21,848 nucleotides of DNA, taken from a virus. The DNA is taken from the IMG/VR virus record IMGVR_UViG_3300009507_000151, positions 1 to 21,848 of that record. One strand, 5' to 3'. A program made the translations under genes and the position numbers. The stretch's first letter is position 1; every line of letters begins with the position of its first letter. The notes beneath the pieces were generated by a model. It was given only the letters and a program-made list of their open reading frames with translations. It made no database searches and was not told the DNA's origin. This document shows positions 21,774-21,848 of the stretch, in pieces.

Positions 21774-21848
21774 TTAGTTTTTAGATTTACCGTTACCTCT
21801 ACCAGAACCTGATGATTTTCTTCCACGTCCTTTACCTGAACCTGATGA
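21774..21848 (-). CDS. C-terminal end of a Ser/Gly/Lys/Arg-rich protein, partial
   Basis: Only the last 24 residues and the stop are in the window: a Ser/Gly-rich basic tail (SGSGKGRGRKSSGSGRGNGK, then SKN). A second stop follows directly (TAATAA). It ends 12 bases before the start of the membrane-anchored gene and has the same strand, so the two are likely cotranscribed. The repeated GSG/GRGRK pattern is typical of a flexible, nucleic-acid-binding or linker tail. Identity of the protein cannot be judged from this fragment. Confidence 0.55.
   Translation of the reverse strand, partial: SSGSGKGRGRKSSGSGRGNGKSKN

Overview
The window is the head-gene region of an AT-rich, T4-like tailed phage (myovirus type). 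Every gene lies on the minus strand, so transcription runs from base 21848 toward base 1. Recognisable T4-type genes are the large terminase (gp17), portal (gp20), prohead protease (gp21), scaffold core protein (gp22) and major capsid protein (gp23), followed by a PhoH-like ATPase and a block of fibre or adhesin genes. The low-complexity Ser/Thr/Gly fibre proteins with 'WKK..SGS' N-termini resemble those of uncultured marine phages. The host is not shown directly. A 56-residue histone H1-like protein of the Bacteroidota type and a bS21 with an 'FIKPS' core both point to a Bacteroidota (flavobacterial) host; this is inference.

Layout in transcription order. Bases 21848-21159: the end of a Ser/Gly/Lys-rich protein and a membrane-anchored protein. 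Bases 21155-17630: terminase then portal, with no tail sheath or tail tube gene between them as T4 has. Bases 17581-16070: three unrecognised head-module proteins, one of only 44 residues. Bases 16067-15435: the protease. Bases 15420-13276: an accessory cassette between protease and scaffold, with two proteins carrying T4-like capsid-targeting N-termini, a helical protein, the H1-like protein and bS21. Bases 13123-10371: scaffold and capsid protein, closed by a clear terminator. Bases 10247-9585: PhoH. Bases 9519-1: fibre and adhesin genes, ending in a collagen-like protein that runs off the window and starts with a Hint (intein-like) domain.

The head genes work together: gp22 scaffolds gp23 around the gp20 portal, gp21 matures the prohead, and gp17 packages DNA. 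Several proteins begin with L-x-E/(S,A) sites that gp21 could cut.

A 10-base motif, ATAYTTATAY read on the coding strand, lies in seven of the eight intergenic gaps longer than about 45 bases, and a one-mismatch form lies in the eighth. It is the best candidate for the phage promoter.

The most interesting features are: (i) a phage bS21 that appears to lack the tyrosine tied to anti-Shine-Dalgarno sequestration in Bacteroidota, in a genome where most genes carry Shine-Dalgarno sites; (ii) the adjacent H1-like nucleoid protein; (iii) the Hint domain fused to a collagen-like fibre; (iv) the motif system, including a site abutting a terminator just before bS21. No tRNA, CRISPR array or insertion sequence was seen, and no gene-free stretch exceeds about 155 bases.
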